Shown: positions 1 to 5,510, numbered from the stretch's first letter. The stretch is DNA of 5,510 nucleotides from Treponema sp. (GCA_031254385.1 JAIRUO010000056.1:1-5510), one strand, 5' to 3'. Program-made: numbers and translations. Notes: a model not told the origin generated them from the letters alone.

Positions 1-71
1 AAAGCCGCACGGATCATCATACCAAAAGGCCGCCCACGCCAGGGGGCATCGTACCTGGAGGTACGACATGA
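1..71 (+). CDS. gatA: GatA C-terminus (partial): amidase subunit of Asp/Glu-tRNA amidotransferase
   Basis: Only the last 22 codons are present, read from base 3 to a TGA at 69-71; the gene begins upstream of the window. The visible tail runs S-R-T-D-H-H-T-K-R-P-P and then a Pro/Gly/Thr-rich end. The T-D-H-H-x-K-x-x-P stretch resembles the usual GatA C-terminus, where a Thr-Asp-aromatic/His-His element precedes a basic, proline-containing end. GatA is the cytoplasmic glutaminase subunit of GatCAB, which releases ammonia from glutamine and passes it to GatB. The stop overlaps the gatB start as ATGA, the arrangement expected in a gatCAB operon. The assignment rests on this short tail plus the gatB neighbour. 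The catalytic Ser-cisSer-Lys region lies outside the window, so function cannot be checked here. The Pro/Gly-rich extension after the conserved part is slightly longer than in typical GatA. Confidence 0.66.
   Translation, partial: SRTDHHTKRPPTPGGIVPGGTT
49..66 (+). promoter_or_regulatory. Hairpin sequestering the gatB Shine-Dalgarno
   Basis: Bases 49-55 (TCGTACC) pair perfectly with 60-66 (GGTACGA) around a four-base loop TGGA (56-59). The gatB ribosome binding site GGAGG (57-61) lies in the loop and the start of the 3' arm, and the ATG at 68 follows directly. The element sits within the final codons of the upstream gatA frame. Ribosomes finishing gatA would melt it and expose the site, so the likely role is translational coupling of GatB to GatA, helping 1:1 subunit supply. 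The complementarity is seen directly; the regulatory role is inference. Confidence 0.5.
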
Positions 72-1534
72 AATGGGAAACGGTCATCGGCCTAGAAGTT
101 CACGCCGAGCTTTCAACCAAATCTAAAATCTTCTGCGGCTGCACTACCGCTTACGGCGGCGAGCCGAATACCCATGTCTGCCCGGTTTGCTCAGGGATGC
201 CGGGCGCTTTGCCTAAGTTTAACCGCTCTGTATTGGAATACGCTCTGCGGCTTGGGATTGCGCTTAACTGCAACATTACACGGCACAGCAAATTCGACCG
301 CAAAAATTACTTCTATCCTGATCTTCCCAATGCCTATCAAATATCCCAGCTTTATGCTCCTATATGCCGAGACGGGCATCTTGAAATTGAAGCTGAAGGA
401 AAGGAAAAATCAATCAACATACGCGAAATTCACATGGAACAGGATGCTGGTAAACTTGTCCACGATTCACGCGGTACGGGAACCTTTATTGACTTTAACC
501 GTTGCGGTGTCCCGCTGTTGGAGATTGTCTCGCAACCAGACTTCCGCAGCAGCGGCGAAGTAATTGCCTATCTTGAAAAGTTACGCGAAACCCTTCTCTA
601 CCTTGAAATATGCGACTGCAAAATGCAGGAAGGTTCAATCCGCGCCGACATCAATTTGTCAGTGCGCCGCGAAGGGGAAGAACTTGGCGTACGTACCGAG
701 ACCAAAAATATGAACTCGTTCAAAGCGATTGCGCGGGCCATTGAATACGAAATCGAGCGTCAGATTGAGATACTGGAAGACGGCGGCCAGATTGTGCAGG
801 AGACCCGCCGCTGGGACGATGAAAAGGGCGAATCCTACGGCATGCGCTCAAAAGAAAACGCGAATGATTACCGCTATTTTCCTGAGCCCGACCTCTTGCC
901 TTTGCATATTGATGATGCCTGGCTGGAAAGTATAAAAGCAAAGCTGCCGGAACTTGCCTGGCAAAAGCGCGAGCGCTATGTCCGCGATTTTGGGATTTCC
1001 GAATACGCGGCAGCAGTTCTTACCGCTCACAAAAACATTTCTGGCCTATTTGAAGCTGTTCTACGGCAGAGCGAGACCGTTTCCCAGCAGAGTGGGCCAG
1101 CCCTAGCCGCAAATGTAGCCTTGGAAGCCGCGAACCTGATTACCGGCGAGATCATGCGGCTGATGAACAACGCGAACATATTGCCCGAAGACCTCTCCAT
1201 TGATGCGGGCAAGCTTTCGACACTCATTGCCTTAGTTACAGGCGGAAAGATAAACCGCAATGCCTACAAAGAAACCATTGAGGCGGTATTCACGCATAAT
1301 GTTGATCCCGAAGAATACATCGCCGAAAAAGGCTTGATGATGGTCAATGATGATAATGCTGTAATCGAGGCGGTAAAAGCGGTGTTGGCGGAAAACCCCG
1401 ATACGGTTGCGGAGTTCCGCGCCGGCAAGGAAAAGGTGTTTGGTTTCCTAATGGGACAGGTAATGAAGAAACTGGGCGGAACGGGAAATCCCGATATGGC
1501 TAAGAAAACCTTGACAGCCATGCTCAATAAATAG
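68..1534 (+). CDS. gatB: Aspartyl/glutamyl-tRNA(Asn/Gln) amidotransferase subunit B
   Basis: GatB binds mischarged Asp-tRNA(Asn) or Glu-tRNA(Gln), activates the acyl side chain with ATP and amidates it with ammonia channelled from GatA, in the cytoplasmic GatCAB complex. The product is 488 residues, a normal full length. It opens with the family start W-E-T-V-I-G-L-E-V-H (3-12). Cys23, Cys25, Cys38 and Cys41 form the C-x-C...C-x-x-C zinc site of the cradle domain. Other conserved blocks are F-D-R-K-N-Y-F-Y-P-D-L-P (76-87), the PROSITE-type D-F-N-R-C-G-V-P-L-L-E-I (142-153), E-G-S-I-R-A-D-I-N (188-196), T-E-T-K-N-M-N-S-F (210-218) and D-Y-R-Y-F-P-E-P-D (267-275). The region from about 340 is the helical, YqeY-like tRNA-binding tail, ending with G-F-L-M-G-Q-V-M-K (459-467). 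The ATG at 68 has GGAGG (57-61) six bases upstream and overlaps the gatA stop. aspS follows after 11 bases. No damage is seen. Whether the Asn or Gln route dominates cannot be read from this gene. Confidence 0.98.
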   Translation: MKWETVIGLEVHAELSTKSKIFCGCTTAYGGEPNTHVCPVCSGMPGALPKFNRSVLEYALRLGIALNCNITRHSKFDRKNYFYPDLPNAYQISQLYAPICRDGHLEIEAEGKEKSINIREIHMEQDAGKLVHDSRGTGTFIDFNRCGVPLLEIVSQPDFRSSGEVIAYLEKLRETLLYLEICDCKMQEGSIRADINLSVRREGEELGVRTETKNMNSFKAIARAIEYEIERQIEILEDGGQIVQETRRWDDEKGESYGMRSKENANDYRYFPEPDLLPLHIDDAWLESIKAKLPELAWQKRERYVRDFGISEYAAAVLTAHKNISGLFEAVLRQSETVSQQSGPALAANVALEAANLITGEIMRLMNNANILPEDLSIDAGKLSTLIALVTGGKINRNAYKETIEAVFTHNVDPEEYIAEKGLMMVNDDNAVIEAVKAVLAENPDTVAEFRAGKEKVFGFLMGQVMKKLGGTGNPDMAKKTLTAMLNK

Positions 1535-1536
1535 GA
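1533..1536 (+). promoter_or_regulatory. Shine-Dalgarno of aspS
   Basis: AGGA at 1533-1536 lies nine bases before the aspS ATG and shares two bases with the gatB TAG stop. It is a modest site, and it supports the ATG at 1546 over the out-of-frame ATG at 1550. The 11-base gatB-aspS gap leaves no room for a separate promoter, so aspS is read from the gatB transcript or from a promoter inside gatB. Confidence 0.55.
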
Positions 1537-1545
1537 CAAATATAC

Positions 1546-3294
1546 ATGAATGTTTATAGAACACACACTTGCGGAGCACTGCGGGAAGATCATGTTGGAC
1601 AGACAGTCAAGCTGTCCGGCTGGGTGGATACTATCCGCGATCACGGCGGCGTAACATTTCTTGATCTTCGAGATCAGTACGGCATCACTCAAATTGTCCT
1701 GCACGACGAAAATTCCATAAAGCAGGTAAGCAAGGAAAGCGTAATCACGGTCTCAGGCCCTGTAAAAAAACGGGATGCGGACACCGTTAATCCAAAGATC
1801 GAGACCGGAACGGTTGAGCTTCATGCCGAAACCCTAGTCATGCAGAGCAAAGCTGTCCGCGCCCTGCCCTTTGAGATAAGCGATTCCAAAAACACAAGGG
1901 AAGAAGTCCGCTTGCGCCACCGTTATCTTGACCTCCGCAATCCTGCGGTAAGAGATAATATTCTGCTACGGGCAAAGGTGATCAGCTTTTTGCGGACAAA
2001 GATGCAGGAGCTTGGTTTTACTGAATTCCAGACGCCAATTTTAACTTCATCTTCGCCTGAGGGAGCGAGGGATTACCTAGTTCCAAGCCGCAAGCATCAC
2101 GGCAAATTTTACGCGCTCCCGCAAGCGCCGCAAATATTCAAGCAGTTGTTAATGGTTTCGGGCTTTGACCGCTATTTTCAGGTTGCGCCTTGCTTCCGCG
2201 ATGAAGATGCCCGCGCCGACCGCTCCCCTACAGAATTTTATCAGCTTGATTTTGAAATGGCCTTTGCGGAACAGGATGATGTTCTTTCTGTGGCTGAAAC
2301 TGTGCTGTACGATACTTTCAAAACATTTTCGAATAAAGCCATCAGTCCCGCGCCCTTTCGCAGAATCCCCTACGCCGAATCCATGCTGAAATACGGCACG
2401 GACAAGCCCGATCTCCGCAATCCGCTAATCATACAAGACCTCACTTCATTTTTTGCCGATGTGGAGTTTAAGCCTTTTAAGGGTATTCCTGTCCGGGGCA
2501 TTGTCGCGTGTAGCGCGGCTTTGAAGCCTAAGTCTTTTTTTGAAAAGATGCTTGCCTTTGCTACGGAAATTGGAATGCCTGGCCTTGGTTACATTTCCGT
2601 TTTGGACGATGGCGCTCTCAAGGGGCCAATCGTAAAATTCCTTTCAGAAGAAAAACAGGCGGTGTTAAGAAAAGACCTTTCCCTTAAAAAAAACGACACC
2701 CTGTTTTTTATCGCGGACGCGCCTAATCTTGTGGACGACCTTGCCGGGCAGATCCGTACAGCTCTTGGCGAACAATTAAACCTTATCAACAAGGACAGCT
2801 TCGAGTTCTGCTATATCGTGGACTTTCCGATGTTTGGTGCTAATGAAGAAACAGGCGCGATTGAATTTACCCACAATCCCTTCTCAATGCCCCAGGGCGG
2901 TCTTACTGCGCTTGAAACAAAAAACCCGCTTGATATTCTGGCCTGGCAGTATGACATTGTGTGCAACGGTTGCGAGCTTTCCTCTGGCGCTGTCCGCAAC
3001 CACCTGCCCGAAGTAATGGTAAAAGCGTTTGAAATAGCAGGCTATACCAGTGACATTATTGAAAAGAAATTTCCCTCTTTATTCAACGCCTTTCATTATG
3101 GTGCGCCGCCCCACGCAGGCATGGCCCCCGGCATTGACCGCATCGTTATGCTGCTTGCCGAGGAAGAAAACATACGCGAAGTAACAGCGTTCCCCATGAA
3201 CAGCAACGCGCAGGATTTGCTTATGGAAGCTCCCGGCGAGGTTACGGAACAGCAGTTGCGTGAGGTGCATATCCGGTTGCGGCAGAAGCATTAA
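1546..3294 (+). CDS. aspS: Aspartyl-tRNA synthetase, bacterial type, probably non-discriminating (AspRS / Asx-RS)
   Basis: This cytoplasmic class II synthetase joins aspartate to tRNA(Asp) with ATP and, if non-discriminating, also to tRNA(Asn) as substrate for GatCAB. At 582 residues it matches the bacterial type (E. coli 590). Domains in order: N-terminal OB-fold anticodon-binding domain (about 1-105, with G-W-V at 25-27 and D-L-R-D at 40-43); catalytic core with flipping loop E-G-A-R-D-Y-L-V-P-S-R (172-182) and P-Q-x-P-Q-I-F-K-Q-L-L-M (192-203); motif 2 F-R-D-E-D-x-R-A-D-R (217-226); GAD insertion domain (about 300-415); V-D-F-P-M-F (425-430); E-L-S-S-G-A-V-R (477-484); motif 3 with P-P-H-A-G (521-525) and G-I-D-R-I (529-533). 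His33 in R-D-H-G-G aligns with E. coli Leu30; histidine here is associated with non-discriminating AspRS, which fits the gatB neighbour. The second reported determinant region (about 77-80, R-D-A-D-T) does not show the glycine common in that class, so specificity remains inferred. The frame is intact, including through an A8 run at 2686-2693. Confidence 0.97.
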   Translation: MNVYRTHTCGALREDHVGQTVKLSGWVDTIRDHGGVTFLDLRDQYGITQIVLHDENSIKQVSKESVITVSGPVKKRDADTVNPKIETGTVELHAETLVMQSKAVRALPFEISDSKNTREEVRLRHRYLDLRNPAVRDNILLRAKVISFLRTKMQELGFTEFQTPILTSSSPEGARDYLVPSRKHHGKFYALPQAPQIFKQLLMVSGFDRYFQVAPCFRDEDARADRSPTEFYQLDFEMAFAEQDDVLSVAETVLYDTFKTFSNKAISPAPFRRIPYAESMLKYGTDKPDLRNPLIIQDLTSFFADVEFKPFKGIPVRGIVACSAALKPKSFFEKMLAFATEIGMPGLGYISVLDDGALKGPIVKFLSEEKQAVLRKDLSLKKNDTLFFIADAPNLVDDLAGQIRTALGEQLNLINKDSFEFCYIVDFPMFGANEETGAIEFTHNPFSMPQGGLTALETKNPLDILAWQYDIVCNGCELSSGAVRNHLPEVMVKAFEIAGYTSDIIEKKFPSLFNAFHYGAPPHAGMAPGIDRIVMLLAEEENIREVTAFPMNSNAQDLLMEAPGEVTEQQLREVHIRLRQKH

Positions 3295-3316
3295 GCTCCA
3301 TGAAAAAGCTGGAGTT
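3294..3316 (+). other. Inverted repeat across the start codon of the GNAT gene
   Basis: CTCCA at 3296-3300 pairs with TGGAG at 3310-3314, extended outward by a G-U pair (3295/3315) and an A-T pair (3294/3316), around a nine-base loop. The ATG at 3300-3302 sits at the stem-loop boundary. No U-tract follows, so it is not an intrinsic terminator. It may limit initiation of the downstream gene or may be chance; it begins at the last base of the aspS stop. Confidence 0.25.
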
Positions 3317-4148
3317 GATAAATAATTCTGACAAAATAATCACGATTGCCGATTATATTTGCAATAAGCAATCGGAGATTGAATCATCATATAAAATATG
3401 TCCCAAAGAATTATCCGAGATAAGTCTATTCTTAAGAAAAATAATCGATCATGACAACGATTTCATTATTGCCATTTATTCAGATAAAAGAATATCCGGA
3501 GTTGGATGTTTTTTAAATGAGCCTTCAGAAAAATATTTGGAGTGTTTGGGAGGATTTTTTGACGACAAATCAGATTTTATAATGGCTATGAACTATTTAA
3601 AAGATAATTTTCAGGGACACCATATTGATTTTGTATTGCCTATTGAGAATAAAAAATTGCTTGAATATTTAAAGAATGAAAATGCAATATTCGAAAATCC
3701 AGAAATATGTTTAGAAATTTCAATAAATAATATTGTCCAATTAAATGAAATGGAAGAAATTAAAGAACTATCAAAAGAACATTTTGCTGGATACCGCAGA
3801 ATTCATAATGATAAAGATAGATACTGGACGGCAGAGAGAGTATTAGAGAGATTAGATATTTTTAAGCCATATATTGTAATTATTGACGGAGAGGTTATCG
3901 GTTATATTGACGTAACGTATGGAGGAAAATTAGTAGAAATATATGACCTAAAAATTTTAAGTGAATATAATAAGTTCATAGAACCATTAATAAATATAGC
4001 GGCACATAAAGTATTAAATAAAGATAATAAATTGATGGTATTAATTGGATTAAACGATTCGATCATTGAAATATATAAAAAAATTGGCTTTGCTGAGAAA
4101 GATATTAGCCAGGCCGTTTCCTTAACTTTAATTAATAGAGGTAACTAA
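3300..4148 (+). CDS. GNAT-fold N-acetyltransferase-like protein, probably tandem-domain, AT-rich
   Basis: The product has 282 residues, long for a single GNAT domain (about 150), and reads as two GNAT-like halves. The C-terminal half (about 150-282) is clearer: a strand pair Y-I-V-I-I-D-G-E-V-I-G-Y-I-D-V (191-205), a strand E-I-Y-D-L-K-I-L (213-220), and the typical late motif L-N-D-S-I-I-E-I-Y-K-K-I-G-F (251-264), matching the N...lY.k.GF element near the end of many GNATs. The N-terminal half (about 1-145) has a similar strand pattern (I-I-A-I-Y-S-D-K-R-I-S-G-V-G-C, 56-70) but weaker motifs. The acetyl-CoA pyrophosphate loop (R/Q-x-x-G-x-G/A) is expected after residue 220; instead the sequence reads S-E-Y-N-K-F-I-E-P-L (221-230) with no glycine, so catalysis is uncertain. 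The substrate is unknown. The gene starts five bases after the aspS stop with no clear Shine-Dalgarno, suggesting reinitiation. Its very AT-rich composition and Lys/Ile/Asn-rich product differ sharply from neighbours and indicate acquisition by transfer. No signal peptide or membrane segment is seen. Confidence 0.72.
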   Translation: MKKLELINNSDKIITIADYICNKQSEIESSYKICPKELSEISLFLRKIIDHDNDFIIAIYSDKRISGVGCFLNEPSEKYLECLGGFFDDKSDFIMAMNYLKDNFQGHHIDFVLPIENKKLLEYLKNENAIFENPEICLEISINNIVQLNEMEEIKELSKEHFAGYRRIHNDKDRYWTAERVLERLDIFKPYIVIIDGEVIGYIDVTYGGKLVEIYDLKILSEYNKFIEPLINIAAHKVLNKDNKLMVLIGLNDSIIEIYKKIGFAEKDISQAVSLTLINRGN

Positions 4149-4153
4149 GGAAG
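4146..4153 (+). promoter_or_regulatory. Shine-Dalgarno of the URO-D-like gene, overlapping the GNAT stop
   Basis: TAAGGAAG at 4146-4153 combines the TAA stop of the GNAT gene with a strong AAGGAAG ribosome binding site, six bases before the ATG at 4160. This fixes the start and links translation of the two genes. It is far better than the site before the GNAT gene, so the URO-D-like protein is probably made at the higher level. Confidence 0.7.
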
Positions 4154-4159
4154 TAATTC

Positions 4160-5275
4160 ATGAAGATTCCAGTACAATGGACAAACAAATACAAACAGAA
4201 TTGGGAAGAAGCTTGGGAGCGCGTTAATGCATGGTGGCACTGTGAAGAAACAGATAGACCCGTGGTCTTCAATTCCGTCCGAAAGCCTCTTTCAGAATGT
4301 AAAGGCGAATATATTAGCCCAAAAAATTCCGAAGAAGCAGCCTGTTTTGATCTTGACGTAGCAGTAAAACTGAATAATACACGTTATAATCTGGAAAACA
4401 CCGTTTACTCTGCGGAATCTGTACCTTTTGCTTGGTCAGATTTCGCAAGCCTTCTTGGATTGTTAGGTGTGCAGGCTGGGGGAAAACTGCAATATGACTA
4501 CCCTAATACAACTTGGATGGTCTCAGACAAAAATCTTTTCGATCTCTCGCTACCCGTGGTGTCGGATCCCTGTAAAGAATTGCAATTCGTCGTTGACTTG
4601 ATACGGCGCAATCATGAAAATTTCGGCTATGATGTGGTACTGGGTGCCACTCCTATGCTTGATCCTATGACAACCCTTTCGCTCATGCGGGGACAGGAAG
4701 ACTTTTTGATAGATCTGTTTGAGCGGGAAGATGAGGTCATGAACTGGCTGAAACGCCTTGGGGAATTCCACAGGCAGGCGATTAATGCCTTCCGTAATGC
4801 AAGAGCTGCCTTGGGCCGCAGGGAAGACTATAACTGGACAGGCGCATGGTGCCCTGGAGACATGGACGCCATACAGAGCGATATTTCCACCATGCTGTCT
4901 CCAGAAATGTTCAGAAAATTTGCGCTTCCTGAGGCAGAATACGAGGCTTCATTCTATGATTATACGATATGGCATTTAGATGGAACAGACGAATTCAGGC
5001 ATATTGATGATATTTGCGGCATAGCTAATCTCCATATAATCCAGTTTGTTGATGAAAAGAGCCGTGATCCTATTGAGTTTTCCCATATCTGGGAAAAAAT
5101 CTTGAAGCAGGGTAAAAGTATCTTGTTCACCTGTGATTCAAAATACGCTCCTAACCTGGCAAAAAAACTTGGATGTCGTGGGATAGCCTTTTCGTTCAGG
5201 GACACCTTAACCGAACAAAATATGGATCGTATGCTTAAAACTCTTCAGGAAAATAGCAGTTCTAAATTCAACTGA
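4160..5275 (+). CDS. URO-D superfamily protein (HemE / corrinoid-methyltransferase-like), function unknown
   Basis: This 371-residue soluble protein resembles the uroporphyrinogen decarboxylase / cobalamin-dependent methyltransferase structural superfamily (COG0407-like). Supporting features: an N-terminal helix then a D-R-P-V-V element (W-W-H-C-E-E-T-D-R-P, 25-34), a central M-T-T-L-S-L-M-R-G (170-178) followed by the acidic helix F-L-I-D-L-F-E-R-E-D-E-V (182-193), the D-I-S-T-M-L-S-P-E-M-F (241-251) segment typical of the family, W-H-L-D-G-T (271-276), and a late I-L-F-T-C-D (321-326) strand. It is not HemE: the R-Q-A-G-R-Y porphyrin-binding motif near the N-terminus is absent. In MtaA/MtbA-type methyltransferases a His-x-Cys plus a later Cys bind zinc. 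Here the corresponding stretch appears to read His272-Leu-Asp274, with Cys325 as a possible third ligand, so metal binding is uncertain. Proteins of this kind often serve methyl transfer to corrinoids or still unknown reactions; no corrinoid protein or activator is visible here. It follows the GNAT gene by 11 bases with a strong ribosome binding site. Its base composition is intermediate between the GNAT gene and aspS. Confidence 0.8.
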   Translation: MKIPVQWTNKYKQNWEEAWERVNAWWHCEETDRPVVFNSVRKPLSECKGEYISPKNSEEAACFDLDVAVKLNNTRYNLENTVYSAESVPFAWSDFASLLGLLGVQAGGKLQYDYPNTTWMVSDKNLFDLSLPVVSDPCKELQFVVDLIRRNHENFGYDVVLGATPMLDPMTTLSLMRGQEDFLIDLFEREDEVMNWLKRLGEFHRQAINAFRNARAALGRREDYNWTGAWCPGDMDAIQSDISTMLSPEMFRKFALPEAEYEASFYDYTIWHLDGTDEFRHIDDICGIANLHIIQFVDEKSRDPIEFSHIWEKILKQGKSILFTCDSKYAPNLAKKLGCRGIAFSFRDTLTEQNMDRMLKTLQENSSSKFN

Positions 5276-5304
5276 TACATAGTGAATTTAAACATTACTA
5301 CCCC

Positions 5305-5338
5305 AAAAAAGCCCTAAAAACTTACGTTTCTAGGGCTT
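5305..5338 (-). terminator. Intrinsic terminator between convergent genes, oriented for the minus strand
   Basis: AAGCCCTA (5309-5316) pairs with TAGGGCTT (5331-5338). After one A/C mismatch the stem continues with four pairs (AAAC 5318-5321 with GTTT 5326-5329) and a four-base loop (5322-5325). On the minus strand the hairpin is followed by six U (complement of A5305-5310, two of them in the stem), the classic Rho-independent form, so it ends the solute-binding-protein transcript. On the plus strand only CTTAT follows, so termination of the URO-D transcript is likely weaker. The rest of the gap (5276-5304 and 5339-5361) shows nothing recognisable. Confidence 0.85.
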
Positions 5339-5361
5339 ATCAAATAAACTGTTATGCTAAT

Positions 5362-5510
5362 CTAGAGTGAAGCGGCCCTACGTGTCATGGCAAGAAGTTC
5401 CTGAAGCCCAAGGCGGTTAAGCTGGGCTACATAAGCATCCCATTCTGCGTCAACATTTGCCTGGCCGGAAACCCATTCGGCGGTTTTTTGACTTACATAT
5501 TCGCCAATGG
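5362..5510 (-). CDS. ABC transporter extracellular solute-binding protein, C-terminal fragment (LipO/LplA-like)
   Basis: The minus strand is open from the window edge to a TAG at 5364-5362 and encodes 48 C-terminal residues; the N-terminus, signal peptide and most of the gene lie beyond 5510. The tail contains Y-V-S-Q-K-T-A-E-W-V-S-G (4-15), then D-A-E-W-D-A-Y-V-A-Q-L-N-R-L-G-L-Q-E-L (20-38). The E-W-D-A-Y-V-x-Q-L-N-x-x-G-L-x-E-L pattern is the characteristic end of family-1 solute-binding lipoproteins of the LipO/LplA type, often annotated as aldouronate or oligosaccharide binding. Such proteins sit outside the membrane and hand substrate to a permease pair (LplB/YtcP type), which would be expected upstream, beyond the window. 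The gene is convergent with the URO-D-like gene and ends just before a terminator oriented for it. Sugar specificity cannot be told from the tail. Confidence 0.8.
   Translation of the reverse strand, partial: IGEYVSQKTAEWVSGQANVDAEWDAYVAQLNRLGLQELLAMTRRAASL

Noticed and set aside
1662..1676. Perfect 6-bp inverted repeat TGATCT-TCG-AGATCA within aspS
   Set aside because: It encodes the conserved L-D-L-R-D-Q segment, is short, and has no U-tract or start codon nearby; most likely a by-product of coding.
1264..1704. A 146-codon open frame on the minus strand spanning the gatB-aspS junction
   Set aside because: It lies antisense to two unmistakable conserved genes, has no recognisable motif, and is explained by the codon use of the sense strand.
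2686..2693. A8 homopolymer in aspS (and a T7 run at 2535-2541) as a programmed frameshift or sequencing error
   Set aside because: The AspRS frame is continuous with conserved motifs before and after both runs, so no frameshift is needed.
3559..3583. TTGACG followed by a perfect TATAAT inside the GNAT gene, as an internal promoter
   Set aside because: The spacer is only 13 bases, too short for a sigma-70 promoter, and such boxes arise by chance in AT-rich DNA.
3295..4148. The AT-rich insert as an insertion sequence or integrated mobile element
   Set aside because: No transposase or integrase, no terminal inverted repeats of useful length, and no target-site duplication are visible at its ends.
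4160..5275. Annotation as uroporphyrinogen decarboxylase HemE
   Set aside because: The N-terminal R-Q-A-G-R-Y-type substrate motif is missing and no haem biosynthesis gene is adjacent; only superfamily membership is supported.

Overview
The window is a tightly packed bacterial plus-strand gene run followed by one convergent gene. In order it holds: the last codons of a GatA-like amidase subunit (ending at 71), a complete gatB (68-1534), a complete aspS (1546-3294), an AT-rich GNAT-type acetyltransferase gene (3300-4148), a gene of the uroporphyrinogen-decarboxylase (URO-D) structural superfamily (4160-5275), a short gap with a hairpin terminator, and the C-terminal end of an extracellular solute-binding protein on the minus strand (5362-5510).

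Organism: the sequence proves a bacterium that uses the indirect (transamidation) route to Gln-tRNA(Gln) and/or Asn-tRNA(Asn). Housekeeping genes of roughly 50% GC, next to a LipO/LplA-like sugar-binding protein and a non-HemE URO-D paralogue, would fit a host-associated spirochaete (Treponema-like) or a Firmicute. I lean to the former with low confidence; no rRNA or other marker settles it.

Functional core (1-3294): gatA, gatB and aspS form a translation operon. The GatA stop and GatB start overlap (ATGA), and only 11 bases separate gatB from aspS. AspRS carries His33 in the anticodon-binding domain, where the E. coli enzyme has Leu30. That residue is associated with non-discriminating AspRS, which charges both tRNA(Asp) and tRNA(Asn). 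A non-discriminating AspRS next to the amidotransferase would place both steps of tRNA-dependent asparagine formation in one transcript. A 7-bp hairpin whose loop and 3' arm contain the gatB Shine-Dalgarno sequence lies inside the last gatA codons, suggesting gatB translation is coupled to gatA.

Accessory tail (3295-5361): composition changes abruptly within a few bases of the aspS stop. The GNAT gene is very AT-rich (one 60-base stretch counted by eye has 14 G/C, against 32 in a gatB stretch) and looks horizontally acquired. The URO-D-like gene returns to intermediate composition, and its Shine-Dalgarno sequence overlaps the GNAT stop codon. Neither product has an obvious tie to tRNA charging. 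The hairpin at 5309-5338 has its U-tract on the minus side and so mainly terminates the convergent solute-binding-protein gene.

I see no CRISPR array, tRNA, rRNA, transposase or phage gene. No convincing novel multi-gene system is present. The most notable items are the gatB leader hairpin, the ND-AspRS/GatB pairing, the GNAT insert with a degenerate acetyl-CoA loop, and the URO-D homologue lacking the usual His-x-Cys metal motif.
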